Assembly: GCF_016107305.1 (NCBI RefSeq)
Contig: NZ_RCVR01000002.1
Location: 62,001-126,000 of the forward strand
Direction: 5' to 3'
Source of the DNA: Roseomonas sp. KE2513
Lineage (GTDB): Bacteria > Pseudomonadota > Alphaproteobacteria > Acetobacterales > Acetobacteraceae
Length of the DNA stretch: 64,000 nucleotides
Below, one piece after another: positions 26,915-35,818 of this stretch. Under the pieces are notes generated by a model that worked only from the letters and a program-made list of their open reading frames with translations, had not been told where the DNA came from and ran no database searches. The position numbers and the translations under genes are program-made. Position 1 is the first letter of the stretch; each line of letters begins with the position of its first letter.

Positions 26915-28638
26915 GCGCTCTCCTTCCCGCCGCGGGCGGTCACCAAGTGCGAGACGAGGGTGGACAGGCCGACGATGACCACCGCGATGATCCCCAGCGC
27001 CGCGCCCGCCCCGCGACCGGCGGGCGACTGCATGAAGACGTAGAGCCCGTAGGCCAGCGGCGCGTCCGCGTTGGACTGCACGAGCATCAGCGTCGCGGAC
27101 AGCTCCACCGCCGCCGTCGCGAAGGAGGTGACGAAGCCGGCCGCAATTCCGCCGGCCATCAGCGGCAGCACGATCCGGCGCACCACCCGCAGCCGCCGCG
27201 CGCCGAGGTTCTCCGCCGCTTCCTCCAGGCTCGATGAGATCTGCTGGAGCGCCGCCGTGCAGGCCCGCAGCGCGTAGGGCAGCCGCCGCACGGCCAAGGC
27301 GAGCACGATGATCCCCCAGAAGGCCGCGAGCGAGGTGCCGCCGGGAAGAGTCACACCGAAATAAGTGCGGAGATAGCCGATGCCCAGCACCAGCCCCGGC
27401 ACCGCCAGCGCCGACATGGCGAGATAGTCGAGCCAGCGCGCGCCCGCCATGCGCGTGCGCAGCACGAGATAGGCGATGGCCGTGCCGATCACGACGTCGA
27501 GCAGCCCGGCCAGCCCGGCATAGATCAGCGTGTTGGTGATGTACCCCGAGCTCTCCGCGAAAACCCGCGTGTAGTGCGCCAGCGTGTAGCCGTCCGGCAG
27601 TGGCGCAAAGGACCAGATGGTCGCGATGGAGAGCAGGAACAGCCCGAGATGCGGCGCCAACACCAGCGCGAGGATAGTAAGGATCAGGGCATAGGCCGCC
27701 ACCGCCTGCCCGCGCGGCAGGCGCCGCCGCGCCAGCCCGCCCCCGCCCCGCTGCACCGTCGCGTAGTCCCGCCCGCGCAGCGCCAGCGAGGACACCCAGA
27801 GCGACAGCACGGAGAACAGGATCAGCACGACGGAGATGACGTAGCCGATCGGGTCCTCCAGCCCCACGGAGGTGATCCGCAGATAGGCCTGGGGCGCCAG
27901 CATCTCCCGCACGTTCAGCAGCAGCGGCGTCGCCAGGTCGTCGAAGACCTTGATGAAAACAAGGCTGGCCCCGGCCACGTAGCCGGGCATGGCCAGTGGC
28001 AGCACGATGCGCCGGAACAGGCGGAATCCGTGGCTGCCGAGGTTCTGCGCCGCCTCTTCCATCGAACGGTCGATGTTCCGCAGGCTGGCGGAGAGGTTGA
28101 GCAGGATGAAGGGGAAGTAGTGGACCGACTGGACGAAGATCACCCCGTTCAGCCCCTCCATGAAGGGGATGTTGATGTCGAAGTAATCGCCTAGCAGCAG
28201 GTTCACGCTGCCGCTCCGGCCAAACAGCAGCCCCATCGCCACCGCGCCCGCGAAGGGCGGCATGATCAGCGGCAGCACGCCGAGCGTCTGCACGAGCACC
28301 GCGCCGCGGAATTCGAAGCGCGTGGTGAAATAGGCCAGCGGCAGTGCGATCAGGCTCGCCACCACCACGGACATCAGGGAGACGTAGAGGGAGTTCCAGA
28401 AGCTCCGCATGAACAGGTCGTTGGACAGGAAGTCCCCGACATGCGCGAGGGTGAAGCCGCCCGTCGCCCGGTCCTGGAAGGCGACGGTGATCACGGTCAG
28501 CACAGGCACCACCAGGAAGGCGATGAGGAAGATCGCGACCAGCCCGAAGGCCACCGCCTCCCCCGGCCGCGCCGCCCAACGGCGCCCGCGGGATACAGGC
28601 GGGGTGGCGGCGGTCGCCTCGGTGGTGGCGAGGCTCAC
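26911..28638 (-). CDS. ABC transporter permease, two fused transport domains (FbpB type)
   Basis: 575-residue inner-membrane protein made of two binding-protein-dependent permease halves. Each half has about six hydrophobic segments and an EAA loop: first EEAAQNLGSHGFRLFRRIVLP (about residue 207), second EEAAENLGARRLRVVRRIVLP (about 475). Such fused permeases occur in Fe3+, 2-aminoethylphosphonate and related uptake systems. It starts with GTG 28638, overlapping the binding-protein stop (GTGA), and its stop overlaps the ATPase start (ATGA), so the three genes are one translationally coupled operon. Confidence 0.9.
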   Translation of the reverse strand: MSLATTEATAATPPVSRGRRWAARPGEAVAFGLVAIFLIAFLVVPVLTVITVAFQDRATGGFTLAHVGDFLSNDLFMRSFWNSLYVSLMSVVVASLIALPLAYFTTRFEFRGAVLVQTLGVLPLIMPPFAGAVAMGLLFGRSGSVNLLLGDYFDINIPFMEGLNGVIFVQSVHYFPFILLNLSASLRNIDRSMEEAAQNLGSHGFRLFRRIVLPLAMPGYVAGASLVFIKVFDDLATPLLLNVREMLAPQAYLRITSVGLEDPIGYVISVVLILFSVLSLWVSSLALRGRDYATVQRGGGGLARRRLPRGQAVAAYALILTILALVLAPHLGLFLLSIATIWSFAPLPDGYTLAHYTRVFAESSGYITNTLIYAGLAGLLDVVIGTAIAYLVLRTRMAGARWLDYLAMSALAVPGLVLGIGYLRTYFGVTLPGGTSLAAFWGIIVLALAVRRLPYALRACTAALQQISSSLEEAAENLGARRLRVVRRIVLPLMAGGIAAGFVTSFATAAVELSATLMLVQSNADAPLAYGLYVFMQSPAGRGAGAALGIIAVVIVGLSTLVSHLVTARGGKESA

Positions 28639-29975
28639 CCGGCAGCCTTCGCGGCGTCGGCGGCCTTGGCAGCGGCGGCCGTGTACTTCTCCCGCGCGAA
28701 GCCGGCCCAGCGCTGCTCCAGCTCCGCTTGGCGCGGACCGGGCCCGCCGCGGCCGGAGAAGGAGCCGGCCACCGCGTCCGACGCCGCTTCCTCGGCCGTC
28801 ACGGGCATGGCGGAAATCAGCGCCCGCGCCTCCTCCAGCAGGGCGCGCGCCTGCGGGTTGTCCCGCCGCGCCAGCCGCGTCTCCACATCGCCGATCGCCT
28901 TGGTCGCGCGCTTCAGCCCCTCGAGATTGGTGCCGACGAGCTGGTCATACAGCGCATCCACGACGGCGTAGCGCCGCTCCGACACGCCGAGGTCGAAGCG
29001 GAAGTTCGGCAGGCCGATGGTGCCGTTGAACGGGTTGGGATAGCCGGGAGGCGCCTTCGCATAGACGGCCGGGTTCACCGGGAGTCGCCGGATCGTCGGC
29101 TCCAGCAGGATCTCCTGCCCCTGCACCGAGAGCAGGAAATCGATGAAAGCCCGCGCCCCCGCCATGTTCGGCGCGTTCTTCACCACCGCGATGTTGGCCG
29201 GCACCACCGTGGTGACGGAAGGATAGGCGAACTTCACCGGAAAGCCCGCGCCCTGGGCCGAGAAGGCGAAGAAGTCGATCACGATGCCGATCCCGACCTG
29301 CCCCGAATTAACCGCGTCCGGCACGCCGAAGGAGCGCTCGGTGATCTGACGGAGGTTGCCGGAGAAGCCTTTGATCGTCGCCCAGCCCTTCTCCCAGCCC
29401 TCGCCCTGCAGGATCGTCTCGACCGTCAGGTGCGTGGTGCCGGAGCGCGATGGGGCGGTGATGATGATGTGATCGTGATAGGCGGGCCTCGCCAGGTCTG
29501 CCCACTCCTTCGGCTCCGGCAGGCGGTTCGCGCGCATGTAACGCTCGTTCCACATGATGCCGTAGCCCGAGGCCGCGAAGCCCGTGACGAAGCCCTCGGG
29601 GTCGTTGATCGCGTAGGGCCCGATGGTGTCAGGGATGCCCTGCGCCTGTGGCTTATAGGCCTCCAGCAGCCCCGCCTTCTTCAGCACCTCGAAGGCATCG
29701 GGGGCGGAGGCCCAGAAGAGGTCCACCGCGTTGTTGCTGCGCGTCTCCTGCACGAAGCGCACGCCGGCGGTGGTGTTGCGGCTCTGCACCTCAAGCGTGG
29801 TGCCGGGATGGGCCGCCTCGAAGGCGCGCTTGAAGGGGGCGGTGACGTCGTTGGAGAAGGAGGTGACCACCGTCACCTTGCCGGACACGCCCTGGGCGCG
29901 CGCGGCGCCGGAAAGGGACGCGGCGGCCGCGGCGGCGAGGGCGCGGCGGCCCAGCACCGGTTGGGTGAAGCGCAT
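28635..29975 (-). CDS. ABC transporter extracellular solute-binding protein (iron/phosphonate-type)
   Basis: 446-residue periplasmic receptor. The start ATG 29975 follows GGAGGGAACC; the N-terminus MRFTQPVLGRRALAAAAAAS...AARAQ is a signal peptide. The mature protein begins GKVTVVTSFSNDVTAPFKRAF and has NAVDLFWASAPDAFEVLKKAGLLE, a family pattern of the type 2 periplasmic binding fold (FbpA, PhnS and relatives). It is longer than FbpA (about 340) because of an extra Ala-rich, charged C-terminal region of about 90 residues ending AAAKAADAAKAAG. Ligand cannot be fixed by reading. Divergent from proA across 133 bases. Confidence 0.9.
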   Translation of the reverse strand: MRFTQPVLGRRALAAAAAASLSGAARAQGVSGKVTVVTSFSNDVTAPFKRAFEAAHPGTTLEVQSRNTTAGVRFVQETRSNNAVDLFWASAPDAFEVLKKAGLLEAYKPQAQGIPDTIGPYAINDPEGFVTGFAASGYGIMWNERYMRANRLPEPKEWADLARPAYHDHIIITAPSRSGTTHLTVETILQGEGWEKGWATIKGFSGNLRQITERSFGVPDAVNSGQVGIGIVIDFFAFSAQGAGFPVKFAYPSVTTVVPANIAVVKNAPNMAGARAFIDFLLSVQGQEILLEPTIRRLPVNPAVYAKAPPGYPNPFNGTIGLPNFRFDLGVSERRYAVVDALYDQLVGTNLEGLKRATKAIGDVETRLARRDNPQARALLEEARALISAMPVTAEEAASDAVAGSFSGRGGPGPRQAELEQRWAGFAREKYTAAAAKAADAAKAAG

Positions 29976-30108
29976 GGTTCCCTCCGTTGCATTCTCTGAT
30001 GCATTCCGGTTCTCGGGCAGGCCGGCGGCGCTGGCAAGCCTGGGTGACGGGGCAGCCCCCGCCGCGCCGCGCTTCCACCGCGCGCGCGGCGGCGCTACCG
30101 ATACGCCC

Positions 30109-31395
30109 ATGAACGCGATCACCGATCCCGCGGCCGATACCGCCGCCATCGCCCGCGCCGCGCTGGAAGGGGCCGCCCAGGCCGCCCGCGCCGCCGCAAC
30201 CGTGCTCTCGCGTGCCCCGCGACCGGTGAAGGACCTCGCGCTCATCACCGCCGCTGCCAGCCTCCGCGCCCGGAGCGCCGAGATCCTGGCCGCCAACGCC
30301 GCCGACCTCGCCGCCGCGCCCGACCTCACCGAGGCGTTCCGCGACCGCCTCACCCTCACCCCCGCCCGCATCGAGGCCATGGCCGTGGGGCTGGAGGAGG
30401 TGGCCGCGCTGCCCGACCCCGTGGGCCGCGTGCTGGCGGAATGGACCCGCCCCAACGGCCTCATCTTCCGCCGCGTGGCGCAGCCCATCGGCGTGATCGC
30501 CATGATCTACGAGAGCCGACCGAATGTGGGCGCCGATGCCGCAGCCCTCTGCCTCAAGGCGGGCAGCCCCGTCATCCTCCGCGGCGGGCGGGAAAGCCTC
30601 AACAGCGCCGCCGCCATCCATGCCTGCATCCTCGACGGCCTGCGCGCCGCCGGCCTGCCCGAGGCCTGCGTCGCCACCGCCCCGAATACGGACCGCGCCT
30701 TCGTCGGCGCCATGCTGCGCGCCGCGGGGCTGATCGACCTCATCATCCCCCGGGGCGGCAAGGGCCTGGTGACGCGCGTGCTGGAGGAGGCGCGCGTGCC
30801 CGTCCTCGCGCATGCCGAGGGCCTCTGCCACACCTATGTGCACGAGCGCGCCGACCACGGGATGGCCCGCAGCGTCCTCGCCAACGCGAAGATGCGCCGC
30901 ACCGGCGTCTGCGGCTCGACCGAGACGCTGCTGATCGACCGCGCGATCGCCCCTTCCCTCCTGCCGCGGCTGGTCGACGATCTCCGCACGCTCGGCTGCG
31001 ACTTCCGCGCGGACGAGGCGGCGCGCGCCATCCTGCCGGAGCTGCCCGCCGCTTCCGAGGCCGACTTCTCCACCGAGTGGCTCGCCCCGGTTCTCAACAT
31101 CGCAGTAGTGGACGGCGTCGAGTCGGCGCTCGACCACATCCGCCGCCACGGCAGCGAGCACACCGAGGCGATCATCACCGAGGACGCGGCGGCCGCGGGG
31201 GCCTTCCTCGACGGCCTCGGCTCCGCGGTCGGGCTCTGGAACGCCTCCACCCAGTTCTGCGACGGCGGCGAGTTCGGCTTCGGCGCCGAGATCGGCATCG
31301 CGACGGGCCGCCTGCACGCCCGCGGCCCCGTCGGGTTGGAGCAGCTCTGCACCTGGCGCTACCATGTGATCGGGACCGGCCAGGTTCGCCCCTGA
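30109..31395 (+). CDS. proA: Gamma-glutamyl phosphate reductase
   Basis: Second step of proline synthesis: NADPH-dependent reduction of glutamyl phosphate to the semialdehyde. The 428-residue protein shows the ProA landmarks IGVIAMIYESRPNVGADAAALCLKAG, VILRGGRESLNSA, LIDLIIPRGGKGLV, HAEGLCHTYVH, the catalytic Cys in RRTGVCGSTETLL (the common variant is GVCNAxETLL), TEAIITED, and FGFGAEIGIATGRLHARGPVG. ATG 30109 is chosen because the family N-terminus begins shortly before the first helix; the frame is open to 29731. Its gene partner proB lies 4.6 kb upstream. Confidence 0.96.
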   Translation: MNAITDPAADTAAIARAALEGAAQAARAAATVLSRAPRPVKDLALITAAASLRARSAEILAANAADLAAAPDLTEAFRDRLTLTPARIEAMAVGLEEVAALPDPVGRVLAEWTRPNGLIFRRVAQPIGVIAMIYESRPNVGADAAALCLKAGSPVILRGGRESLNSAAAIHACILDGLRAAGLPEACVATAPNTDRAFVGAMLRAAGLIDLIIPRGGKGLVTRVLEEARVPVLAHAEGLCHTYVHERADHGMARSVLANAKMRRTGVCGSTETLLIDRAIAPSLLPRLVDDLRTLGCDFRADEAARAILPELPAASEADFSTEWLAPVLNIAVVDGVESALDHIRRHGSEHTEAIITEDAAAAGAFLDGLGSAVGLWNASTQFCDGGEFGFGAEIGIATGRLHARGPVGLEQLCTWRYHVIGTGQVRP

Positions 31396-31423
31396 TCGCC
31401 CGCCACGGGAAGGAAAGAGAACC

Positions 31424-32305
31424 ATGCGCCGCCCTGCCCTGCTCGCCGCAACGGCCCTCCTCGCCGCGCCCCTGACCGCGGCGGGCGCCCTCGCGGCCTG
31501 CCCGAGCGACGCGGATGTCGCGCGCATGGCCGGCGACATCCTCGCCAACCGCCCCGCCCAGGGCTACGGCCCGAACCTCTCGATGGAGGACGCCACCTGC
31601 GCGCGGGAGAAGCTCGTGCCGATCCTCGCGCGGGAGCTCGGCGCGCCCGTCGGCTACAAGGTCGGGCTGACCAACGCCGCCGCCCAGCAGCGCTTCGGCC
31701 TGCCGCACCCCATCCGCGGCACGATCTACCAGGCGACGATCCGCGCACACGGCACGGCCGCGAGCCCGGCCGAGGTGCGCCACGATTTCGGTGCCCTGCC
31801 GAACGTGGAGGCCGACCTTCTCGTCCGCGTGCGGGACGAGGGGATCAACGCCGCCGGCACGGACCGGGTGGAGATCCTGCGCCACCTCGACCAGGTGATC
31901 CCCTTCATCGAGATGCCGGACCTCGTCTTCGCCCAGGGGCAGATGACCGGCACGAACCTCGTGGCGGCGAATGTCGGCGCCCGCCTCGGCGTGCTCGGGG
32001 AGCCCATCCCGGCGGTGGCCACGCCCGACTTCGCGGCGCGGCTGGCCAGCATGACGGTGATCCTGGCCACCGATCAGAAGGAACTCTCCCGCGCCCCCGG
32101 CACCGCGCTGCTCGGCCACCCGCTCGACGTCATCCCCTGGCTGGTGGAGGACCTGAAGCGCGACGGGCGCCGCCTGCGGGCGGGCGAGATCATCTCGCTC
32201 GGTGGTTTCTCCGCCGCCACCCCGACCGAGGCGGGGCGCACCTTCACCGTGACCTACCAGGGCCTCGTCGCGCAGCCCGTCACCGTCGCGGTGCGCACGC
32301 CCTGA
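31424..32305 (+). CDS. Exported 2-keto-4-pentenoate hydratase/fumarylacetoacetate-hydrolase-fold protein
   Basis: 293 residues. The N-terminus MRRPALLAATALLAAPLTAAG then ALAAC is a signal peptide, possibly lipoprotein-like (Cys 25). The rest resembles MhpD-type 2-hydroxypenta-2,4-dienoate hydratases: GYKVGLTNAAAQQRFG, IRGTIYQATI, FGALPNVEADLLVRV, HLDQVIPFIEMPDLVF, LGHPLDVIPWLVEDLKRDGR and GEIISLGGFSAATP. Cytosolic catabolic hydratases lack a signal, so an exported member is notable. It is 28 bases after proA and probably co-transcribed. Reaction and substrate are not known. Confidence 0.75.
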   Translation: MRRPALLAATALLAAPLTAAGALAACPSDADVARMAGDILANRPAQGYGPNLSMEDATCAREKLVPILARELGAPVGYKVGLTNAAAQQRFGLPHPIRGTIYQATIRAHGTAASPAEVRHDFGALPNVEADLLVRVRDEGINAAGTDRVEILRHLDQVIPFIEMPDLVFAQGQMTGTNLVAANVGARLGVLGEPIPAVATPDFAARLASMTVILATDQKELSRAPGTALLGHPLDVIPWLVEDLKRDGRRLRAGEIISLGGFSAATPTEAGRTFTVTYQGLVAQPVTVAVRTP

Positions 32306-32338
32306 GCCTTCCCTCTCCCGGCGGCGTGGGCTGAGGCC

Positions 32339-33094
32339 TTGCCGCCACCCGTCCTCCCCTTCGACCGCGCCCTGGCGCCGCGCCCCTCTACCCTCTCCCA
32401 CCGCAAACCAGGGCGATGGGGCGACGGGCGGCGCGTGCGCATTGGCCTGCTCGGCGGTTCCTTCAACCCCGCCCATCCCGGCCACCGCCACGTCGCGGAG
32501 ATGGCCCGCCACGTCCTGCGGCTGGACGAGGTCTGGCTGCTCGTCTCCCCCGGCAACCCGCTGAAGTCCGTTGATGGCATGGCTCCTTTCGCGGAGCGCT
32601 TCGAGTCGGCCCGCCGCATCGCCGACGGCCGCTACGTCATCGCCGCCGACATCGAGGCGCGGCTCGGCCTGCGGCAGACGGAGCGAACCCTCGCCCGGCT
32701 CCGCCGCCTCTTCCCGCGCGCGCGCTTCGTCTGGATCATGGGGGCGGACAACCTCGTGCAACTGCCGCGCTGGCGGCGTTGGCGGCGGCTGGCGAAGCGC
32801 ACGCCCATGGCCGTGCTGCCGCGGCCGGGCTACACGCGCCGTGCCCTGCACGGGGCGGCGGCGACGGTGCTGCGCCACCATCGCAGGGCTTGCGGCGCGC
32901 TGCTGTTGGGGGCATCCCCCTCCGCCATCGAGCAACCTGGGCGCGCCCATGCCTCCTGGTGCCTCGTCCCGGCGCGGGAACACCCGGCGAGCGCCACCGC
33001 GATCCGGGCGCTCCGCGCCATCGCAACCGCGCCCGCCGCGCCCCATTCAATAAACGACCCCTCGGCCCCGGCCCTCCGGCCGGCCGAGGCCTGA
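32339..33094 (+). CDS. nadD: Nicotinate-nucleotide adenylyltransferase
   Basis: Transfers AMP to nicotinate mononucleotide in NAD synthesis. The nucleotidyltransferase signature is GLLGGSFNPAHPGHRHVA, followed by LRLDEVWLLVSPGNPLK, ARFVWIMGADNLVQLPRWRRW and VLPRPGYTRRAL; SPSAIEQPG precedes the usual C-terminal SATAIRALRA helix. A TTG at 32339 gives 251 residues with a 32-residue N-terminal extension; a GTG at 32435 would start close to the motif. Neither has a strong ribosome site, so the start is uncertain. It begins the conserved order nadD-rsfS-rlmH. Confidence 0.92.
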   Translation: MPPPVLPFDRALAPRPSTLSHRKPGRWGDGRRVRIGLLGGSFNPAHPGHRHVAEMARHVLRLDEVWLLVSPGNPLKSVDGMAPFAERFESARRIADGRYVIAADIEARLGLRQTERTLARLRRLFPRARFVWIMGADNLVQLPRWRRWRRLAKRTPMAVLPRPGYTRRALHGAAATVLRHHRRACGALLLGASPSAIEQPGRAHASWCLVPAREHPASATAIRALRAIATAPAAPHSINDPSAPALRPAEA

Positions 33095-33176
33095 CGAAGC
33101 CGTCGCACCCTGGCCATCGTGTCCTGGGCGCGTAGAAATCCAACGCGCCCCGCGCGCATCAAGAAAGGAGCCGGAC

Positions 33177-33911
33177 ATGGCCCGCCCCCCGAAGGACCCG
33201 CCCCGCCCCGCCGCCCGCGGCACCGCCTCGCGCGCAGGAAGCCGCGCGGCCGGCGCCACGACCACCCGCAAGACGCCCGCCGCCCGCGGCACCGCCACGA
33301 AGGCGCCCGCGCCGGCCAAGCCCGCCGCGCGGAAGGCACCCGCCAAGCCGCCAGCCAAGGCGCCGGCGCGGGCCGCTACCAGGGCGCCGGCGAAGGCACC
33401 CGCCAAGGCCCCGGCGCGCACGAGGGCAGCCGAGGCCAAGCCGGCCGCGAGCCGCGCGACCGCCCGGCCCGCAGCGAAGGCCGCCGCGCCCAGCCGCGCG
33501 AAGGCCGCCCCTGCCCGGACGAAGGCTGCCGCGCCCGCCCGCGCGAAGACCACGCCAGCCCGGACGAAGGCTGCGGCGCCCACCCGCGCCCCCGCGCGTA
33601 CCGCTGCCGCCTCCACCACTCGCGCGAAGGCCCCGGCCGCCACGACGCGCGCGAAGGCGCCCGCCGCGACCGCGCGGGTCAAGCCGGCCGCCCCCGTGCG
33701 CGCGGCGAAGCCCGCGCCGAGTCGCGCCGCCAAGCCCGCCGCTGAGCGGAAGGCGCCCGCGCGCGCCGCGGCCCCTGCCGCCCGGACAGCGACGGCCACC
33801 ACCCGCGCCAAGCTCGCCGCGCCCCGCACCGCCCGCGCGGCCGCCCCGGCCGAGCGCGCGCCGGCCAGGGCACCGCGCAAGTCCCTTCGCACCACCGAGG
33901 ACGCCCTCCGC
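33177..33911 (+). repeat. In-gene low-complexity repeat encoding a basic Ala/Lys/Pro tail
   Basis: Short degenerate codon repeats give units such as KAPA, RAKAAPA, RTKAAAP and TRAKAPAAT across about 245 codons of rsfS. Only in-frame units are present. The encoded chain is strongly basic and has no hydrophobic core, so it is probably disordered. Confidence 0.85.
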
Positions 33912-34544
33912 CGCCGCCCCGCGGCCGAGCCGGATCCGCTGGCCGAGCGGATCGCGGAGCTGGAGGCCGAGTCCGCCCCCACCCCGCGCAAGCGGGAGGT
34001 GGCTGCTGGCCCGAAGAAGCGCGGCCGCGCCGCCCCGCGCCCCGCGCCGAGCCCGGACCGCATCGACGAGCTGGTGCGCGCCGCCGTCGCCAGCCTCGAG
34101 TCGGATGGCGCGGAGGACGTGGTCGTGCTCGACGTCGCCACCCGTTCCTCCTTCGCCGACCGCATGGTGGTCGCGACCGGCCTCGTAGAGCGGCAGATCG
34201 AGGCCATGGCAGGCCATGTGGAGGACGCGCTCGCCGAGCACGGCATTCGCCGCCTGCGCCGCGAGGCCTCGCCCGACTGGGTGCTGCTCGATGCCGGGGA
34301 CCTCGTGATCCACCTCTTTAAGCCAGAGGCGCGGGCGAACTACGCGATCGAGCGCATGTGGGGCCCGGACAGCCCCGCCGCCGAGAGCATGATGCCAGAG
34401 TCAGGATCGGAGTCGGGTCCGGAGGCAGGGCCGGAGTCGGCACCCGAGGACGGCGAGGCCCTGCCGATCGACGAGGTGCTGGACGGCCCCGACGACGGCT
34501 CCGACGACGCCATCGACCTCTCCACCGACGAGGAGGGGGACTAA
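33177..34544 (+). CDS. rsfS: Ribosomal silencing factor RsfS with long Ala/Lys/Pro-rich N-terminal tail
   Basis: RsfS binds ribosomal protein uL14 and blocks subunit joining in starvation. The RsfS domain is residues 292-395: DRIDELVRAAVASLESDGAE, VVVLDVATRSSFADRMVVATG, RQIEAMAGHVEDAL, DWVLLDAGDLVIHLF and ARANYAIERMWG. Typical proteins are about 105-150 residues; here 245 residues of Ala/Lys/Arg/Pro/Thr repeats resembling histone H1 or AlgP precede it, and a 60-residue acidic tail rich in Glu, Ser, Pro and Asp follows. The long form is favoured because ATG 33177 has AAAGGAG at six bases, while no good internal start exists before the domain. Position between nadD and rlmH supports the assignment. 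Confidence 0.9.
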   Translation: MARPPKDPPRPAARGTASRAGSRAAGATTTRKTPAARGTATKAPAPAKPAARKAPAKPPAKAPARAATRAPAKAPAKAPARTRAAEAKPAASRATARPAAKAAAPSRAKAAPARTKAAAPARAKTTPARTKAAAPTRAPARTAAASTTRAKAPAATTRAKAPAATARVKPAAPVRAAKPAPSRAAKPAAERKAPARAAAPAARTATATTRAKLAAPRTARAAAPAERAPARAPRKSLRTTEDALRRRPAAEPDPLAERIAELEAESAPTPRKREVAAGPKKRGRAAPRPAPSPDRIDELVRAAVASLESDGAEDVVVLDVATRSSFADRMVVATGLVERQIEAMAGHVEDALAEHGIRRLRREASPDWVLLDAGDLVIHLFKPEARANYAIERMWGPDSPAAESMMPESGSESGPEAGPESAPEDGEALPIDEVLDGPDDGSDDAIDLSTDEEGD

Positions 34545-34550
34545 CCCCCG

Positions 34551-35018
34551 GTGGCGCCGCCCCTCCTGCTCGCCGTGGGCCGCGCCCGGGGCGGGCCGGA
34601 GGCGGCGCTTTTCGAGCAGCACAACGCCCGCCTGCGCCCGCCCCTCCTCCTGCGGGAACTGCCCGAGGCGCGCGGCACCCCCGCCGAGATGCGCCGGCGG
34701 GAAGGCGCGGCCATCCTCGCCACCCTGCCGGAGGGCGCCTTCGTCATCGCCCTCGACCTCGGCGGCGAGATGCCGGACAGCGAGCGGCTGGCCGCCCTCA
34801 CCGCCCGCTGGGCCGAGGCCGCGCGCCCCCTTGCCTTCGCGATCGGTGGCGCGGAGGGGCTGGACGAGTCGGTGCTCTCCCGCGCCGACCACCGCCTTTC
34901 GCTCGGCCGTCTCACCTGGCCGCACATGCTCGTGCGCGGGCTGCTGGCCGAGGCGCTGTTCCGCGCGCAGTGCATCCGCACGAACCACCCCTATCACCGC
35001 GCCTGGCGGCCCCAGTGA
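34551..35018 (+). CDS. rlmH: 23S rRNA (pseudouridine1915-N3)-methyltransferase RlmH
   Basis: Methylates pseudouridine 1915 of 23S rRNA. The 155-residue SPOUT methyltransferase has [17 protein letters not shown], the SAM knot segment [15 protein letters not shown] and the C-terminal signature [24 protein letters not shown] followed by NHPYHR. Starts with GTG 34551, six bases after the rsfS stop. The rsfS-rlmH pairing is widely conserved in bacteria. The length matches the family. Confidence 0.94.
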   Translation: MAPPLLLAVGRARGGPEAALFEQHNARLRPPLLLRELPEARGTPAEMRRREGAAILATLPEGAFVIALDLGGEMPDSERLAALTARWAEAARPLAFAIGGAEGLDESVLSRADHRLSLGRLTWPHMLVRGLLAEALFRAQCIRTNHPYHRAWRPQ

Positions 35019-35076
35019 ACGCACCTGGCTGCGGGATCCGTTGCGGCGTACCGGCCGGAGGGGGCAGCCTTCCGGA

Positions 35077-35751
35077 ATGATCCCCCTGGTTCTCGCGGCC
35101 CTTCTCTGGGTCGGCCTCCATGTCGGCATCGCCGGCACCCGCGCCCGCGTGGCGATCGTTGCCCGCCTCGGCGAGGGACCCTTCCGCGGCGCCTTCTCCA
35201 TCGCCTCAGCCATCGCGATCACCCTGCTGGTCCTCGCCTGGCGCAACGCGGAGACAGTGCCCCTCTGGTTCGCCCCGCGCCCGCTCGGCTGGCTGCTGGT
35301 CGCGGCCATGCTGCTCGCCTTCATTCTCTTCGCGGGCAGCCTGATGACGCGCAACGCCACCTCCCTCGGCCAGGAGGCGGCGCTCTCGGCGGAGCCGCGG
35401 GGGATGCTGCGGATCACCCGCCACCCGATGCTCCTCGCCTTCGCGCTCTGGGGCGCGGTGCACGTGATCGGCAACGGGGACAGCGCCTCGGTCGTCTTCT
35501 TCGGCGCCTTCCTCCTGACGGCGGCGCTGGGCATCCCCTCACTGGATGCCAAAGTGGCGGCGCGGAACCCGGCGGCATGGAAGGAATTCGCGGCGCGCAC
35601 CTCGGTCCTGCCCTTCGGCGCCGTCGCGGCGGGGCGGAACCGCGTGGTGTGGCGCGAGCTGCTCTGGCCGGTGCTCGTCGGCACCCTCGCCTGGGCGGCG
35701 CTGCTGCACCTGCACCCCGTGATCTTCGGCGTCTCGCCCATTCCGCGCTGA
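35077..35751 (+). CDS. NnrU family membrane protein
   Basis: 224-residue integral membrane protein with about six hydrophobic segments, beginning MIPLVLAALLWVGLHVGIAG. The pattern GPFRGAFSIASAIAITLLVLAWR, LITRHPMLLAFALWGAVHV and SLDAKVAARNPAAWKEF matches NnrU, a family first tied to nitric-oxide/nitrite respiration and related to isoprenylcysteine methyltransferase-like membrane proteins. Here no denitrification genes are near, so the role is open. The frame extends upstream through rlmH, but ATG 35077 is the first that makes a sensible membrane protein. Confidence 0.85.
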   Translation: MIPLVLAALLWVGLHVGIAGTRARVAIVARLGEGPFRGAFSIASAIAITLLVLAWRNAETVPLWFAPRPLGWLLVAAMLLAFILFAGSLMTRNATSLGQEAALSAEPRGMLRITRHPMLLAFALWGAVHVIGNGDSASVVFFGAFLLTAALGIPSLDAKVAARNPAAWKEFAARTSVLPFGAVAAGRNRVVWRELLWPVLVGTLAWAALLHLHPVIFGVSPIPR

Positions 35752-35818
35752 GACCGGTCTTGCGCCCGATGGAACGCCTTGCCATCCCTGCACCCGCGAC
35801 GGACAGGAGGCGCCCGGC

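Noticed and set aside
33177-33911. GC-rich direct repeats that could be a repeat element or origin
   Set aside because: They are codon repeats in the rsfS tail and follow its reading frame.
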